A stretch of DNA of 64,000 nt, from positions 27,742 through 91,741 of the forward strand of contig NZ_JACYOX010000024.1 in the NCBI RefSeq assembly GCF_015352955.1, given 5' to 3'. Positions 29,294 to 38,128 of the stretch are shown in pieces; the stretch's first letter is position 1, and the number at the start of each line of letters is the position of its first letter. The position numbers and the translations under genes are program-made. The stretch comes from Noviherbaspirillum soli (GTDB lineage Bacteria; Pseudomonadota; Gammaproteobacteria; Burkholderiales; Burkholderiaceae_D). The notes under the pieces were generated by a model, which saw nothing but the letters and a program-made list of their open reading frames with translations, had not been told where the DNA came from and made no database searches.

Positions 29294-30376
29294 ATGAAGA
29301 CGGCGTTGCGGCGCGTGCGCCTGTCCACGGAAATGGGGCAGGCCTGGTTTCGCCTGGCAGCAGCGATACTGGTGCTCGGCGGTTTTTCACTTGCCCGGCT
29401 ATGGCATGCCGGCCCGGGCCTTGATGAGATCACGATCCTGGCCGGCTGCTATGCCGGCTTCGCCGCAATCTGGGTGCAGGTGGTTGCCCGCGGCCTGTTA
29501 CGCGGCAAGGTCAGGCGCGTTGCCAGCATCTTTCTCGACCAGCTCACCTTTGCCGCCGGCATCGTCGTCGGCGACGCCTATTGCGCGCCGCTGATCTGGA
29601 TGCCGGTCAGCATCGCCTTGGGCAATGGCCTGCGCTTCGGCCGTCGCTATACCCGGCTGTCGGTCTATATCGGCGCGGCTTCCGCTGCGCTGGCGGTGAT
29701 GTTTTCCCCTTATTGGCTGGGGCAGCCGAGCCTGGCGCTGGGCCTGGTGCTGTCCATCCTGATCGTGCCGTTGTACGCCTCGGCGCTGAATGCGCGCATG
29801 GCCAGGGCCAAGCGCACGCTGGAGCGGAGGGCGGCGCGTTTCGAACTCGCTTCCATGACGGATTCGGTCACCGGCGCGCTGAACCGGCATGGCTTCATGA
29901 GCATCCTTAACGAGCGTGCCGCTGGCACTCGTTCGGCGCGCGCTTCGGGAGCGCTGATGCTGCTGGACCTGGACGGCTTCAAGGCGGTCAACGACGCCTG
30001 TGGCCATGCGGCCGGCGACATGGTGCTGGTGGACACGGCGAGTCGCCTGACCCGCTGCTTTCGCGCCAGTGACAGGGTGGCGCGCATAGGCGGCGATGAA
30101 TTCGCGGTGCTGTTGGCAGATATCAAGGACCAGGCGCAGGTCGAGCAACTGGCCGCGCTGGCACTGTCGGCGATTGCCGACATAAAAATCGAACAGGATC
30201 CGGGCCTGTGCCTCAGCGCCAGCATCGGCATCTGCATGCTGCCGCATCCGCAGGCGCACAGCCTGGAAGCCATGCTGCACCTGGCGGATACCCTGATGTA
30301 CGAGGCCAAGAAAAGCGGCAAGAACCGCTTCCGCATCTCCGGCCCGGACTACGAGCGGACGGTGATCGCGGCCTGA
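29294..30376 (+). CDS. membrane-bound diguanylate cyclase (GGDEF)
   Basis: Start at ATG 29294, directly after GGGAAGG (360 residues); in-frame starts at 29213-29279 exist. About five N-terminal membrane helices form a MASE-like sensor, then a catalytic domain (MTDSVTGALNRHGFM) with intact RIGGDEFAVLL and the metal/substrate residues LDLDGFKAVND. It should make c-di-GMP. The inhibitory RxxD site is not evident upstream of GGDEF. Its signal is unknown. Likely independently transcribed. Confidence 0.9.
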   Translation: MKTALRRVRLSTEMGQAWFRLAAAILVLGGFSLARLWHAGPGLDEITILAGCYAGFAAIWVQVVARGLLRGKVRRVASIFLDQLTFAAGIVVGDAYCAPLIWMPVSIALGNGLRFGRRYTRLSVYIGAASAALAVMFSPYWLGQPSLALGLVLSILIVPLYASALNARMARAKRTLERRAARFELASMTDSVTGALNRHGFMSILNERAAGTRSARASGALMLLDLDGFKAVNDACGHAAGDMVLVDTASRLTRCFRASDRVARIGGDEFAVLLADIKDQAQVEQLAALALSAIADIKIEQDPGLCLSASIGICMLPHPQAHSLEAMLHLADTLMYEAKKSGKNRFRISGPDYERTVIAA

Positions 30377-30469
30377 GCGGCATCGCGTGCGTTCCTGACG
30401 AATTGCGCAAAAGTTGCCGGCGCAGCCCATGCTAGCATCGCCGCTTTGTGCATATTGGTGAGGACAAGA

Positions 30470-30658
30470 ATGGCAACTGTGCGGATTTCGCCTACGGAAG
30501 TTCAGGTTGACGAGGTAATTTATAGCTATGCGAGCGCCGGGCAGGCGGACGCATTCGAGGCATGCGTGGCTGCGGTGGACGTGGCGCACTGCGTGATCGA
30601 TCATCCGCCGCAAGCAAGCCGCAAGGTCGAGGAAGGGGAGGCCGGCGCCGGCGCCTGA
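30470..30658 (+). CDS. orphan micro-protein, paralogue A (RISPTEVQV family)
   Basis: 62 residues from ATG 30470 with GTGAGGAC upstream. Sequence VRISPTEVQVDEVIYSYAS, then SAGQADAFEACVAAVDVAHC, with a Cys pair spaced by nine residues. It closely matches the micro-protein at 40996-41193 over its first 45 residues, then diverges. No signal peptide or membrane helix. Function unknown; the shared block suggests a real small family. Confidence 0.65.
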   Translation: MATVRISPTEVQVDEVIYSYASAGQADAFEACVAAVDVAHCVIDHPPQASRKVEEGEAGAGA

Positions 30659-30968
30659 CGCATTGCAGCGCCAGCCAGGCCAGACACGCCCTGATCCTGC
30701 CCGCCGCCCACCGGCAGGCAGCCACCTGCCGCACCCGCCGCAACGGCGCAGCGGCAAGCAGCATCCCGCGGCCGCCAATCCGGTAAGCAGCAAGGCCGGC
30801 ACTCACACAAGGGGCCGGCTGCCTATCCAGCCGGCCCTGACCATCCCCCTTGCCGGCATAGGCCGCAACGCCGTCCAGCGGATCGGCATCCACCAAAGAT
30901 GAAACCCGCCTGCGTGGGCCGGCAACACATTCGAGCCGAAACCCGCGGTCGCCGCAAAACGCCGCATA

Positions 30969-31121
30969 CCAACCCCAATCCATAACGTCCCGGATGAAAC
31001 CGATGGATTTTTTCGTCTGGCAAAAGGGGCGAGGAGTCAATAGCCCAGCCATTGACGGCGATCCCAACGCAGCCAGGCGGGAAAAGACGCGGTGTCATGG
31101 GACGTTATGGATTGGCGTTGG
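30969..31121. repeat. near-perfect 23-bp inverted repeat flanking 107 bases
   Basis: Left arm 30969-30991 and right arm 31099-31121 are reverse complements at 22 of 23 positions (core CCAATCCATAACGTCCC / GGGACGTTATGGATTGG). They enclose 107 bases. This sits in the 618-base gap 30659-31276 that otherwise holds no supported gene. No target-site duplication was seen outside the arms. It could be a short non-autonomous element remnant, a protein-binding arrangement, or a long RNA hairpin. Confidence 0.75.
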
Positions 31122-31276
31122 CCATGCAGGCAGGCGGCACCGCCTTCCCGACGTTATTTCGCGTGAATAACTTTGTATCCGAAAAAATTCGGGTTATCCT
31201 GTTTATTGCTCCGAGGAAAATTTAAGCGACAGCCGGAAAGGCCGCGCGACTGGAAGCATAGCTGGAGACCCGGGCA

Positions 31277-33982
31277 ATGGATAATCAGGAAACAGACGAG
31301 CTCAGAAGCGCCCTGGCGCAACTGCGGTTTTTGAAGGGAAACATGCGTCATGTGGCGGCTTGGCCGCTGCTGTGCCTTTGCATCGCAGCCCTTGCCTGGG
31401 TGCTGACGCTGTCGCATCTTGCATCGGAGAAAAGACGCGTGAATGACGCCGCCCTGCTCGACGCGCAGGCGCTGGCCACCTCCTATGCAGAGCAGCTATC
31501 GCGCTCGGTCGAGCAGATCGACCGGATCACGCTCAATCTGGCTTATCACTGGAAACGCAGCGGCGGCACCATGCGGCTTGAGGACCAGGCCGGGCAGGGT
31601 CTTTTCCCCGACCACCCCGATTTGTCGATCGCCATCTATGACAGGAGCGGCAAGCTGCTCACCAGCCTTCTGGCGACGCAGGGTCGCGTCGATATCACGG
31701 ACCGGAATTATTTCCAGGCGCAACGGGACGGCCGGATCTCCGGCTTGCACATTGAAAGCGTCAAGCGCGGCCGTATCACCGGCAAGCCGAGCGTGATTTT
31801 CAGCCGCGCGTTGAAGGATGATGCAGGGCGCTTCAACGGGCTGCTGTATGTCGCCGTGCCGCCGGCGATCCTGGCCTCGTTCTACGAGAAGGCAGTGCTG
31901 GGAGCGAACGACGCCATGGGTATCGTTTCCAGGGAAGGCGAATTCATTGCCGCCAGGACCGGCAGCAACCTGAGCGACCCCGGCGCACTGGCGCGCCGTC
32001 CCGAGGTATTCTCCGCCGCACAGGGCAGCCGGCTGGTCGCTGGCCAGGAATTCACCGACCAGCGCGCGCGCATCGTTGCCTGGGACAGTTTGGCGCGTTA
32101 TCCGCTGGTGTCGATGGTGGCGCTGTCGGAGGAGGACATCCATCTGCCGTTCACGGCACAAAAGCGCAACTACATAGGCATGGCAACCAGCGCCAGCCTT
32201 CTGCTGCTGGTGGTGGCGACGCTGGGAAGCGTGCTGTCTGGCCGCCTGGTCTGGCGCAAGCATCAGGCGGCTGCCATCGCCGATACCTACCGGCTGGCGA
32301 TCGAAGGCGCGCGCGAGGGCTTTTTCATGGCGCGCGCGCTATACGGCAAGCAGCGCAACATTACCGATTTCGTGCTGGAGAACTGCAACGAGCAGGGTGC
32401 GCGCATGCTTGGTTTTCGCGCAAGCGATCTGCTGGACGTGCGCTTCTCCCAGATCTATCAGGGCAGGCAGCTGGCCAAGGTGATGGCCATCTTCGTCACC
32501 GCCATGGAAGCCGGTTTCCGCGAGGATGAATTCAGGCAGGTCCACGACGGCCGCATCAACTGGATCCACCGGCGCCTGGTCCGTTCCGGCGATGGCGTCG
32601 CCATCACCCTGCGTGACATCAGCGAGGCCAAGGCCCATGAGCAGGCGCTGGAAGTGCTGGGCAACACCGACGCCCTGACCTCGTTGAACAACCGCCATTG
32701 GCTGACCAGCTACCTGCCTGCCGCACTGGCCGATGCGCGGCGCCAGAATGCCAGGCTGGCGGTGCTGTATCTGGACCTGGACGACTTCAAGGACGTCAAC
32801 AACACCATGGGTCACGATGCCGGCGACGATGTGCTGTGCCAGGCGGGCCAGCGGATCCAGTCGGTGCTCAGGCCGGGCGACCATGTGGTGCGCCTAGGCG
32901 GCGATGAATTCACCGTCCTTCTGTCCCGGGTCGATGCCAGGGAGGATGCAGTCCGCGTTGCCGCCCGCATCCTGAACGTGCTGGAAGCGCCGTTCCAGGT
33001 GTGTGGCGGGTTCGCGCCGAAGGTGAGGGCGTCGGTGGGCATCAGCCTCTATCCGGACGACGGCGGCAGCGCGGAAGCGCTGCTGAAGCATGCCGATACC
33101 GCGATGTACGCCGCCAAGAACGAAGGCAAGGCCCGTTATGCCTTCTACGCGCCCGAGCTGACGGAAGAGATCGTGCGTCGCGTCAGCAATGAATCGGCAT
33201 TGCGGCGCGCTGTCGAGGACCGGCAGTTCCTGCTGTACTACCAGCCGCGGGTCAACGCCGTCAACGGAGAATTGCTCAGCATGGAAGCGCTGGTGCGCTG
33301 GGCGCATCCCGAGCGGGGCATGGTGCCGCCGCTGGAATTCATCCCGCTGGCCGAGCAGACCGGACTCATCATCGATATTGGCAGGCTGGTCATCGAGCAG
33401 GCCTGCGCCCAGGTTGCGGCATGGCAGGCGCGGGGCCTGAGGGTAGTGCCCGTGTCGGTGAATGTCTCGCCGGCGCAGTTTGCCCAGTCCAGCCTGAAGG
33501 AGGTGATTGCAGAGGCGATTGCCCGGCATCGCATTCGTGCCTCGCTGCTGGAGATCGAGATCACCGAATCCTGCATGATGCAGGACAGCGACCGGGTGGC
33601 TGAAGACATTGCCGCCGTGAAGGCGCTGGGCGTGCGGATTTCGGTGGACGACTTTGGCACCGGTTATTCGTCGCTATCGCAACTGCAGCGGCTCGATCTG
33701 GATGTATTGAAGGTGGACCGCGCCTTCACCCAGGCGCTGGATGGCGGCAAGCAGGGCGAGGCATTCTTCATGACCATCGTGTCGATGGCCCATATCCTGG
33801 ACATGCAGGTCGTCGCGGAAGGCGTGGAAACCCTGGAGCAGTTGAAGATATTGCAAACCCTGGGCTGCAACGAGGTACAGGGCTATTTCATTTCGCGACC
33901 CGTGCCTGCCGCACAGGCCGAGACATTCATGGCGCAGCGTTATTTCCAGCTGCAGACACAGCGTCCCCTGCAGCCCGCCTGA
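31277..33982 (+). CDS. Cache-PAS-GGDEF-EAL dual-domain c-di-GMP protein
   Basis: 901 residues. TM1 about 24-45, periplasmic Cache domain (FPDHPDLSIAIYDRSG; VDITDRNYFQAQRDG) to about 290, TM2, a PAS domain (LAIEGAREGFFMARALY), then GGDEF (LGGDEFTVLL intact, LDLDDFKDVNN) and EAL (SMEALVRWAHPERG, EITESCMM, and DDFGTGYSSLSQL intact). Both the cyclase and phosphodiesterase motifs look complete, so either activity is possible. Same periplasmic sensor type as the degenerate GGDEF protein at 19792. Confidence 0.93.
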   Translation: MDNQETDELRSALAQLRFLKGNMRHVAAWPLLCLCIAALAWVLTLSHLASEKRRVNDAALLDAQALATSYAEQLSRSVEQIDRITLNLAYHWKRSGGTMRLEDQAGQGLFPDHPDLSIAIYDRSGKLLTSLLATQGRVDITDRNYFQAQRDGRISGLHIESVKRGRITGKPSVIFSRALKDDAGRFNGLLYVAVPPAILASFYEKAVLGANDAMGIVSREGEFIAARTGSNLSDPGALARRPEVFSAAQGSRLVAGQEFTDQRARIVAWDSLARYPLVSMVALSEEDIHLPFTAQKRNYIGMATSASLLLLVVATLGSVLSGRLVWRKHQAAAIADTYRLAIEGAREGFFMARALYGKQRNITDFVLENCNEQGARMLGFRASDLLDVRFSQIYQGRQLAKVMAIFVTAMEAGFREDEFRQVHDGRINWIHRRLVRSGDGVAITLRDISEAKAHEQALEVLGNTDALTSLNNRHWLTSYLPAALADARRQNARLAVLYLDLDDFKDVNNTMGHDAGDDVLCQAGQRIQSVLRPGDHVVRLGGDEFTVLLSRVDAREDAVRVAARILNVLEAPFQVCGGFAPKVRASVGISLYPDDGGSAEALLKHADTAMYAAKNEGKARYAFYAPELTEEIVRRVSNESALRRAVEDRQFLLYYQPRVNAVNGELLSMEALVRWAHPERGMVPPLEFIPLAEQTGLIIDIGRLVIEQACAQVAAWQARGLRVVPVSVNVSPAQFAQSSLKEVIAEAIARHRIRASLLEIEITESCMMQDSDRVAEDIAAVKALGVRISVDDFGTGYSSLSQLQRLDLDVLKVDRAFTQALDGGKQGEAFFMTIVSMAHILDMQVVAEGVETLEQLKILQTLGCNEVQGYFISRPVPAAQAETFMAQRYFQLQTQRPLQPA

Positions 33983-34023
33983 AGCCAAGGGCCAGCGCAG
34001 AGCCGGCCTGTCTCGCCTGTCTC

Positions 34024-34215
34024 TTACTCCTTGCCCAGTTTGGGCAGCAGCGGCTTCACTTCCAGCGCCGAGGTGCGCGCCTTGCGGTCACGCGCTACTT
34101 CCACGCAGGCGGCGACCATGCCAATCGGCAGGTACAGCAGCGCGCCGCAAAGGAATAGCACGGCCGCGGCAATGTAGCCGGCAAGCATGACTGAGCAGGT
34201 AATGGCGTTTTTCAT
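34024..34215 (-). CDS. small membrane protein, hypothetical
   Basis: 63 residues from ATG 34215; a GTG eight codons upstream at 34239 is possible. Two hydrophobic helices (ITCSVMLAGYIAAAVLFLCGALLY region and IGMVAACVEVA) are followed by a basic, Lys/Arg-rich tail. Family not recognised. No strong Shine-Dalgarno. Confidence 0.5.
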   Translation of the reverse strand: MKNAITCSVMLAGYIAAAVLFLCGALLYLPIGMVAACVEVARDRKARTSALEVKPLLPKLGKE

Positions 34216-34412
34216 GAGGTAAATAGTGATGGAAGGCACGCAGGCACACTCTGCGATTTAACAAAGCTATTGTGCCACTAATAAATTTCCCATGATAAAT
34301 TTTTTGATGTTTAGGCACGCGAATAGCGGAATGCATGCCGTGGGTGGGAATAGCGCGCCATAAAGCTGGTCAAACTGGCATTCGTCGCTGTTTTGCATGG
34401 AAGGAGTGCATC

Positions 34413-34619
34413 ATGACCCAGACCACCGACTACAAAGGCTACAAGTTGACGGCAAGCGCTGAGCTGCGCGATGGAAAGTGGTACGGCGCGTATGTCCGCG
34501 AAAAGGATGGCGACCTGTTTCGCAGCGAAATGAGCGTGATCGAATCCGGCTCGCAGGAATCGGCGGAGACCCAGTTGCTGGATGCGGCGCGCGAACATAT
34601 TAATCGGCTGAACAAGTAG
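34413..34619 (+). CDS. small hypothetical alpha-beta protein
   Basis: 68 residues from ATG 34413 with AAGGAG at ideal spacing. Sequence DYKGYKLTASAELRDGKWYG, VREKDGDLFRS, and C-terminal SAETQLLDAAREHINRLNK suggests a beta-strand pair and a final helix. It has the same outline as the 75-aa protein at 16845-17072. No known function recognised. Confidence 0.7.
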   Translation: MTQTTDYKGYKLTASAELRDGKWYGAYVREKDGDLFRSEMSVIESGSQESAETQLLDAAREHINRLNK

Positions 34620-34745
34620 AACCGCAGTAGTGCGGCGCCGCTTGACGGGAGTACTGCCTGCGGCTGGCAGAATCCGCAGCGGCCCGCCTTGTGGCCACGA
34701 AAACAAAAAGCCCGGCTGTTGACCGGGCTGTTCGCTTGAATTTCT

Positions 34746-34822
34746 TGGGGTGGCCGATGGGACTCGAACCCACGACGACAGGAATCACAATCCTGGACTC
34801 TACCAACTGAGCTACGGCCACC
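34746..34822 (-). tRNA. tRNA-His(GTG)
   Basis: Cloverleaf on the minus strand: acceptor GTGGCCG pairs with CGGCCAC, extra 5' G(-1) opposite C73, anticodon loop TTGTGAT carrying GTG, T-loop TTCGAGT, encoded CCA. The extra G identifies tRNA-His. Confidence 0.97.
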
Positions 34823-34865
34823 ACTGATGCTGTTCTCTCGGCTGTTGCTTGCGAGACAGGCGGCA

Positions 34866-34894
34866 ATTATACAAACAACAGCCCCCTCATGCAA
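34866..34894 (-). promoter_or_regulatory. promoter of tRNA-His
   Basis: On the minus strand TTGCAT (34889-34894) and TATAAT (34866-34871) are 17 bases apart and lie 44 bases before the tRNA. It begins just beyond the murI stop, so the tRNA can be expressed independently. Confidence 0.75.
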
Positions 34895-34896
34895 AT

Positions 34897-35730
34897 CTAA
34901 TCCGGCCTTTCTGCAATTCTTTTCGCCGGGGCCGTCAAATGCAGCAATTTGCGCATTGCCGTGCCCAGGCTGCTGGCGCTGCCGGTGGTCCATGCAGCAA
35001 TTGCCGCTGGCGTCGCCGATGGTGGGCGCAGCAGGCCGTGGTCTGCCAGCAGCCTTGCCAATTGCCTGGCTACGGCGTCGCCTGTGTCGATGATGGCAAG
35101 GCTGGCTGCGCCGGCTTGCCTGGCAGCCGATTCGATCTGCGCGCTCAGGAACGGGTAGTGGGTGCAGCCCAGCACCAGGGTATCGGCGCCGGCGGCGATC
35201 AGTGGTTCGACGAAGCGGCTTACTAAAGCCATGGTGGCTGGCGAGCGCAACTCTCCCTTTTCCACCTGGTCGGCAAGGCCGGGGCAGGGCTGGCCGATGA
35301 AGCGCACGGCGCTGGCCTCGGCGATCTGCGCTTCCAGCGCGATGAAGCGCCGGCTGGCCAGGGTACGCTCGGTGGCAAGCACGCCTACCGTGCCGCTTCT
35401 GGTGTGCAATGCGGCCGGCTTGAGCCCCGGCTCCACGCCAACCACAGGCAGCGCCGGATAGCGCCTGCGTATCTCGACGATCGCGCCGGCCGTGGCGGTA
35501 TTGCAGGCGATGACCAGCGCCTTCACGCCCTGCGCCACCAGGAAGTCGGCCATTGCCACGGTGCGTGCCAAAACCGCAGCCTCGTCCTTGCCGCCATAGG
35601 GCGCAAAGGCTGAATCTGCGGCGTACACCAGCGCCTCATGCGGCAGCAGGCGGCGCACATGGCGCAGCACCGACAGGCCGCCCAGCCCCGAATCGAAAAT
35701 GCCCACCGGGGCATGGACCGCGGTGGGCAT
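34897..35730 (-). CDS. murI: glutamate racemase
   Basis: 277 residues from ATG 35730, chosen by alignment of the conserved start VGIFDSGLGGLSVLRH. It converts L- to D-glutamate for peptidoglycan. The two catalytic cysteines are in VIACNTATAGA and LGCTHYPFLSAQ. It follows the fumarase gene by 25 bases on the same strand, so co-transcription is likely. C-terminal residues after about 250 are less conserved. Confidence 0.95.
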   Translation of the reverse strand: MPTAVHAPVGIFDSGLGGLSVLRHVRRLLPHEALVYAADSAFAPYGGKDEAAVLARTVAMADFLVAQGVKALVIACNTATAGAIVEIRRRYPALPVVGVEPGLKPAALHTRSGTVGVLATERTLASRRFIALEAQIAEASAVRFIGQPCPGLADQVEKGELRSPATMALVSRFVEPLIAAGADTLVLGCTHYPFLSAQIESAARQAGAASLAIIDTGDAVARQLARLLADHGLLRPPSATPAAIAAWTTGSASSLGTAMRKLLHLTAPAKRIAERPD

Positions 35731-35755
35731 CTGGGACGCAATCGTCACGGCAACA

Positions 35756-37300
35756 TCAGCCAACCGATACCGGGATGCGGCTGATGCTGCTGTCCTTTGC
35801 AATGCGCTCCTGCCATTCCTTCGGGCCGGTGTTGTGCACCGAGACGCCATTGGAATCGACCGCCACCGTGACCGGCATGTCGCGCACGTCGAATTCATAG
35901 ATGGCTTCCATGCCGAGGTCTTCGAAGCCGACGACCTTGGCATCCTTGATCGCCTTGGACACCAGGTAGGCCGCGCCGCCAACCGCCATCAGGTAAGCCG
36001 ACTTGTGCTTCTTGATCGACTCGATCGCCACCGGGCCGCGCTCGGCCTTGCCGATCATCGAGATCAGGCCGGTCTGCTCCAGCATCATGTCGGTGAACTT
36101 GTCCATCCGGGTGGCGGTGGTCGGGCCTGCCGGGCCGACCGCTTCGTCGCGCACCGCATCGACCGGGCCGACGTAGTAGATCACGCGGTTGGTGAAATCC
36201 ACCGGCAGCTTCTCGCCCTTGGCCAGCATGTCCTGGATGCGCTTGTGTGCGGCATCGCGGCCGGTCAGCATCTTGCCATTCAACAGCAGCGTCTGGCCCG
36301 GCTTCCAGGAAGCGACTTCCTCCTTGGTCAGCGTGTTGAGGTCGATGCGCCTGGACTTCTCGGTGTCCGGCGTCCAGCGCACTTCCGGCCATTCCGACAG
36401 CGCCGGCGGCTCGATGTAGCTGGGGCCGGAACCGTCGAGCACGAAATGCGCATGGCGGGTTGCGGCGCAGTTCGGGATCATCGCCACCGGCTTGGATGCC
36501 GCATGGGTCGGGTACATGTTGATCTTCACGTCCAGCACCGTGGTCAGGCCGCCCAGGCCCTGCGCGCCGATGCCCAGCGCATTGACCTTCTGGAACAGTT
36601 CGATGCGCAGCTCCTCGGTCTTGTTCTGCGGGCCGCGCTTCAGGAGTTCATACATGTCGATGTCTTCCATCAGCGACTCCTTGGCCATCAGCATCGCCTT
36701 CTCGGCGCTGCCGCCGATGCCGATGCCCAGCATGCCCGGCGGGCACCAGCCGGCGCCCATGGTCGGCACGGTTTTCAGCACCCAGTCCACCAGCGAGTCG
36801 GACGGGTTGAGCATCACGAACTTGGTCTTGTTTTCCGAGCCGCCGCCCTTGGCCGCCACCTGCACGTCGAGCTTGTCGCCCGGCACCACTTCCATGTGGA
36901 TCACGGCCGGCGTGTTGTCCTTGGTGTTCTTGCGCTCGAATTGCGGGTCGGCCACGATGGACGCGCGCAGCATGTTGTCCGGATTGTTGTAGCCGCGGCG
37001 CACGCCTTCGTTGACGGCATCATGGATCGAGCCGGAGAAGCCCTCGAAGCGCACGTCCATGCCGATCTTCAGGAACACGTTGACGATGCCGGTGTCCTGG
37101 CAGATCGGCCGCTTGCCTTCGGCGCACATCTTGGAGTTGGTCAGGATCTGGGCGATCGCGTCCTTCGCGGCCGGGCTCTGCTCGGACTCGTAGGCGCGCG
37201 CCAGGTGCTGGATGTAATCGACCGGGTGGTAGTAGCTGATGTATTGCAGCGCAGCCGCTACGGATTCGATCAGGTCTTCTTGCTTGATGATGGTAGTCAT
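35756..37300 (-). CDS. fumarate hydratase class I (4Fe-4S)
   Basis: 514 residues from ATG 37300 (MTTIIKQEDLIESVAAALQ). Class I, oxygen-sensitive fumarase with fused alpha and beta parts. Candidate cluster cysteines: KRPICQDTGIVN, GAGWCPPGMLG and IPNCAATRHAHF. It interconverts fumarate and malate in the citric-acid cycle. It sits between the YqhA-like gene and murI. Because class I enzymes are sensitive to oxidants, a class II enzyme elsewhere would be expected. Confidence 0.95.
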   Translation of the reverse strand: MTTIIKQEDLIESVAAALQYISYYHPVDYIQHLARAYESEQSPAAKDAIAQILTNSKMCAEGKRPICQDTGIVNVFLKIGMDVRFEGFSGSIHDAVNEGVRRGYNNPDNMLRASIVADPQFERKNTKDNTPAVIHMEVVPGDKLDVQVAAKGGGSENKTKFVMLNPSDSLVDWVLKTVPTMGAGWCPPGMLGIGIGGSAEKAMLMAKESLMEDIDMYELLKRGPQNKTEELRIELFQKVNALGIGAQGLGGLTTVLDVKINMYPTHAASKPVAMIPNCAATRHAHFVLDGSGPSYIEPPALSEWPEVRWTPDTEKSRRIDLNTLTKEEVASWKPGQTLLLNGKMLTGRDAAHKRIQDMLAKGEKLPVDFTNRVIYYVGPVDAVRDEAVGPAGPTTATRMDKFTDMMLEQTGLISMIGKAERGPVAIESIKKHKSAYLMAVGGAAYLVSKAIKDAKVVGFEDLGMEAIYEFDVRDMPVTVAVDSNGVSVHNTGPKEWQERIAKDSSISRIPVSVG

Positions 37301-37316
37301 GTGAGCGTCTTTGAGG

Positions 37317-37937
37317 TCAGTGAGTGTCGCGGTCGGCATTGGCTGTCATTGACATGATGCGGTCGCTGTAGGCAATCGCCAGCGCCGAGATCAGGAACAC
37401 CAGGTGGATGCCGGTCTGTGCAAGCAGGGTCTTCTCGTCATAGGCCCTGGCGTTGATGAAGGTCTTCAACAAGTGAATGGACGAGATACCGATGATGGCC
37501 GTGCCGAGCTTGACTTTCAGCACGGTGGCGTTAACGTGGGACAGCCATTCGGGCTGGTCTGGATGTTGCTCAAGATTCATGCGCGAGACGAAGGTCTCGT
37601 AACCGCCAACGATCACCATGATCAGGAGATTGGAAATCATCACTACATCGATCAGTCCAAGCACCACCAGCATGATGGTGGTTTCAGTCAGCTTGGAAGG
37701 CCGCGGCGCGCCGTCCACGGTGACGGCGTCGAGGATATGCGCCAGCGAGTCGGGATTGCCCAGCACGGCGCCGATCAGGTCGGACAGCTCTACCCAGAAA
37801 TGATAGACATAGACACACTGCGCGAGGATCAGGCCGAGGTACAGCGGCAGTTGCAGCCAGCGGCTCATGAAGATGAAGCTGGCAAGCGGGCCGATGGGTT
37901 TAGTGACCTGTTTCTCGGAATTCTGGGACATCGTCAT
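37317..37937 (-). CDS. YqhA/TIGR00645-family membrane protein
   Basis: 206 residues from ATG 37937 (or the ATG two codons later). Three or four membrane helices: [40 protein letters not shown] and near the C-terminus [14 protein letters not shown]; conserved [17 protein letters not shown] and [11 protein letters not shown]. The family is widespread and uncharacterised. Its stop is 16 bases from the fumarase start, suggesting one transcription unit, YqhA-fum-murI. Confidence 0.85.
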   Translation of the reverse strand: MTMSQNSEKQVTKPIGPLASFIFMSRWLQLPLYLGLILAQCVYVYHFWVELSDLIGAVLGNPDSLAHILDAVTVDGAPRPSKLTETTIMLVVLGLIDVVMISNLLIMVIVGGYETFVSRMNLEQHPDQPEWLSHVNATVLKVKLGTAIIGISSIHLLKTFINARAYDEKTLLAQTGIHLVFLISALAIAYSDRIMSMTANADRDTH

Positions 37938-38128
37938 TGTGATTTTGGCTTGTATCAAATTGGAGCATCTGCGCCGCCGGCATTCTACACTGCAACAGCA
38001 TGTGCGGTCTGCGGCTATGCCCCGGGGATAAAAGCCCGACATTATGCATCAGACAATGTAAGGAACGAGTAAGTCCTTGCGTCTATCGTGAGCAGCAACT
38101 TTTCATTTAATTAAGGCAGGAGACGAAC

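Noticed and set aside
30492..31067. 191-codon minus-strand frame in the 30.5-31.1 kb gap
   Set aside because: No Shine-Dalgarno, no recognisable domain, runs antisense through the micro-protein gene and across the inverted repeat arm.
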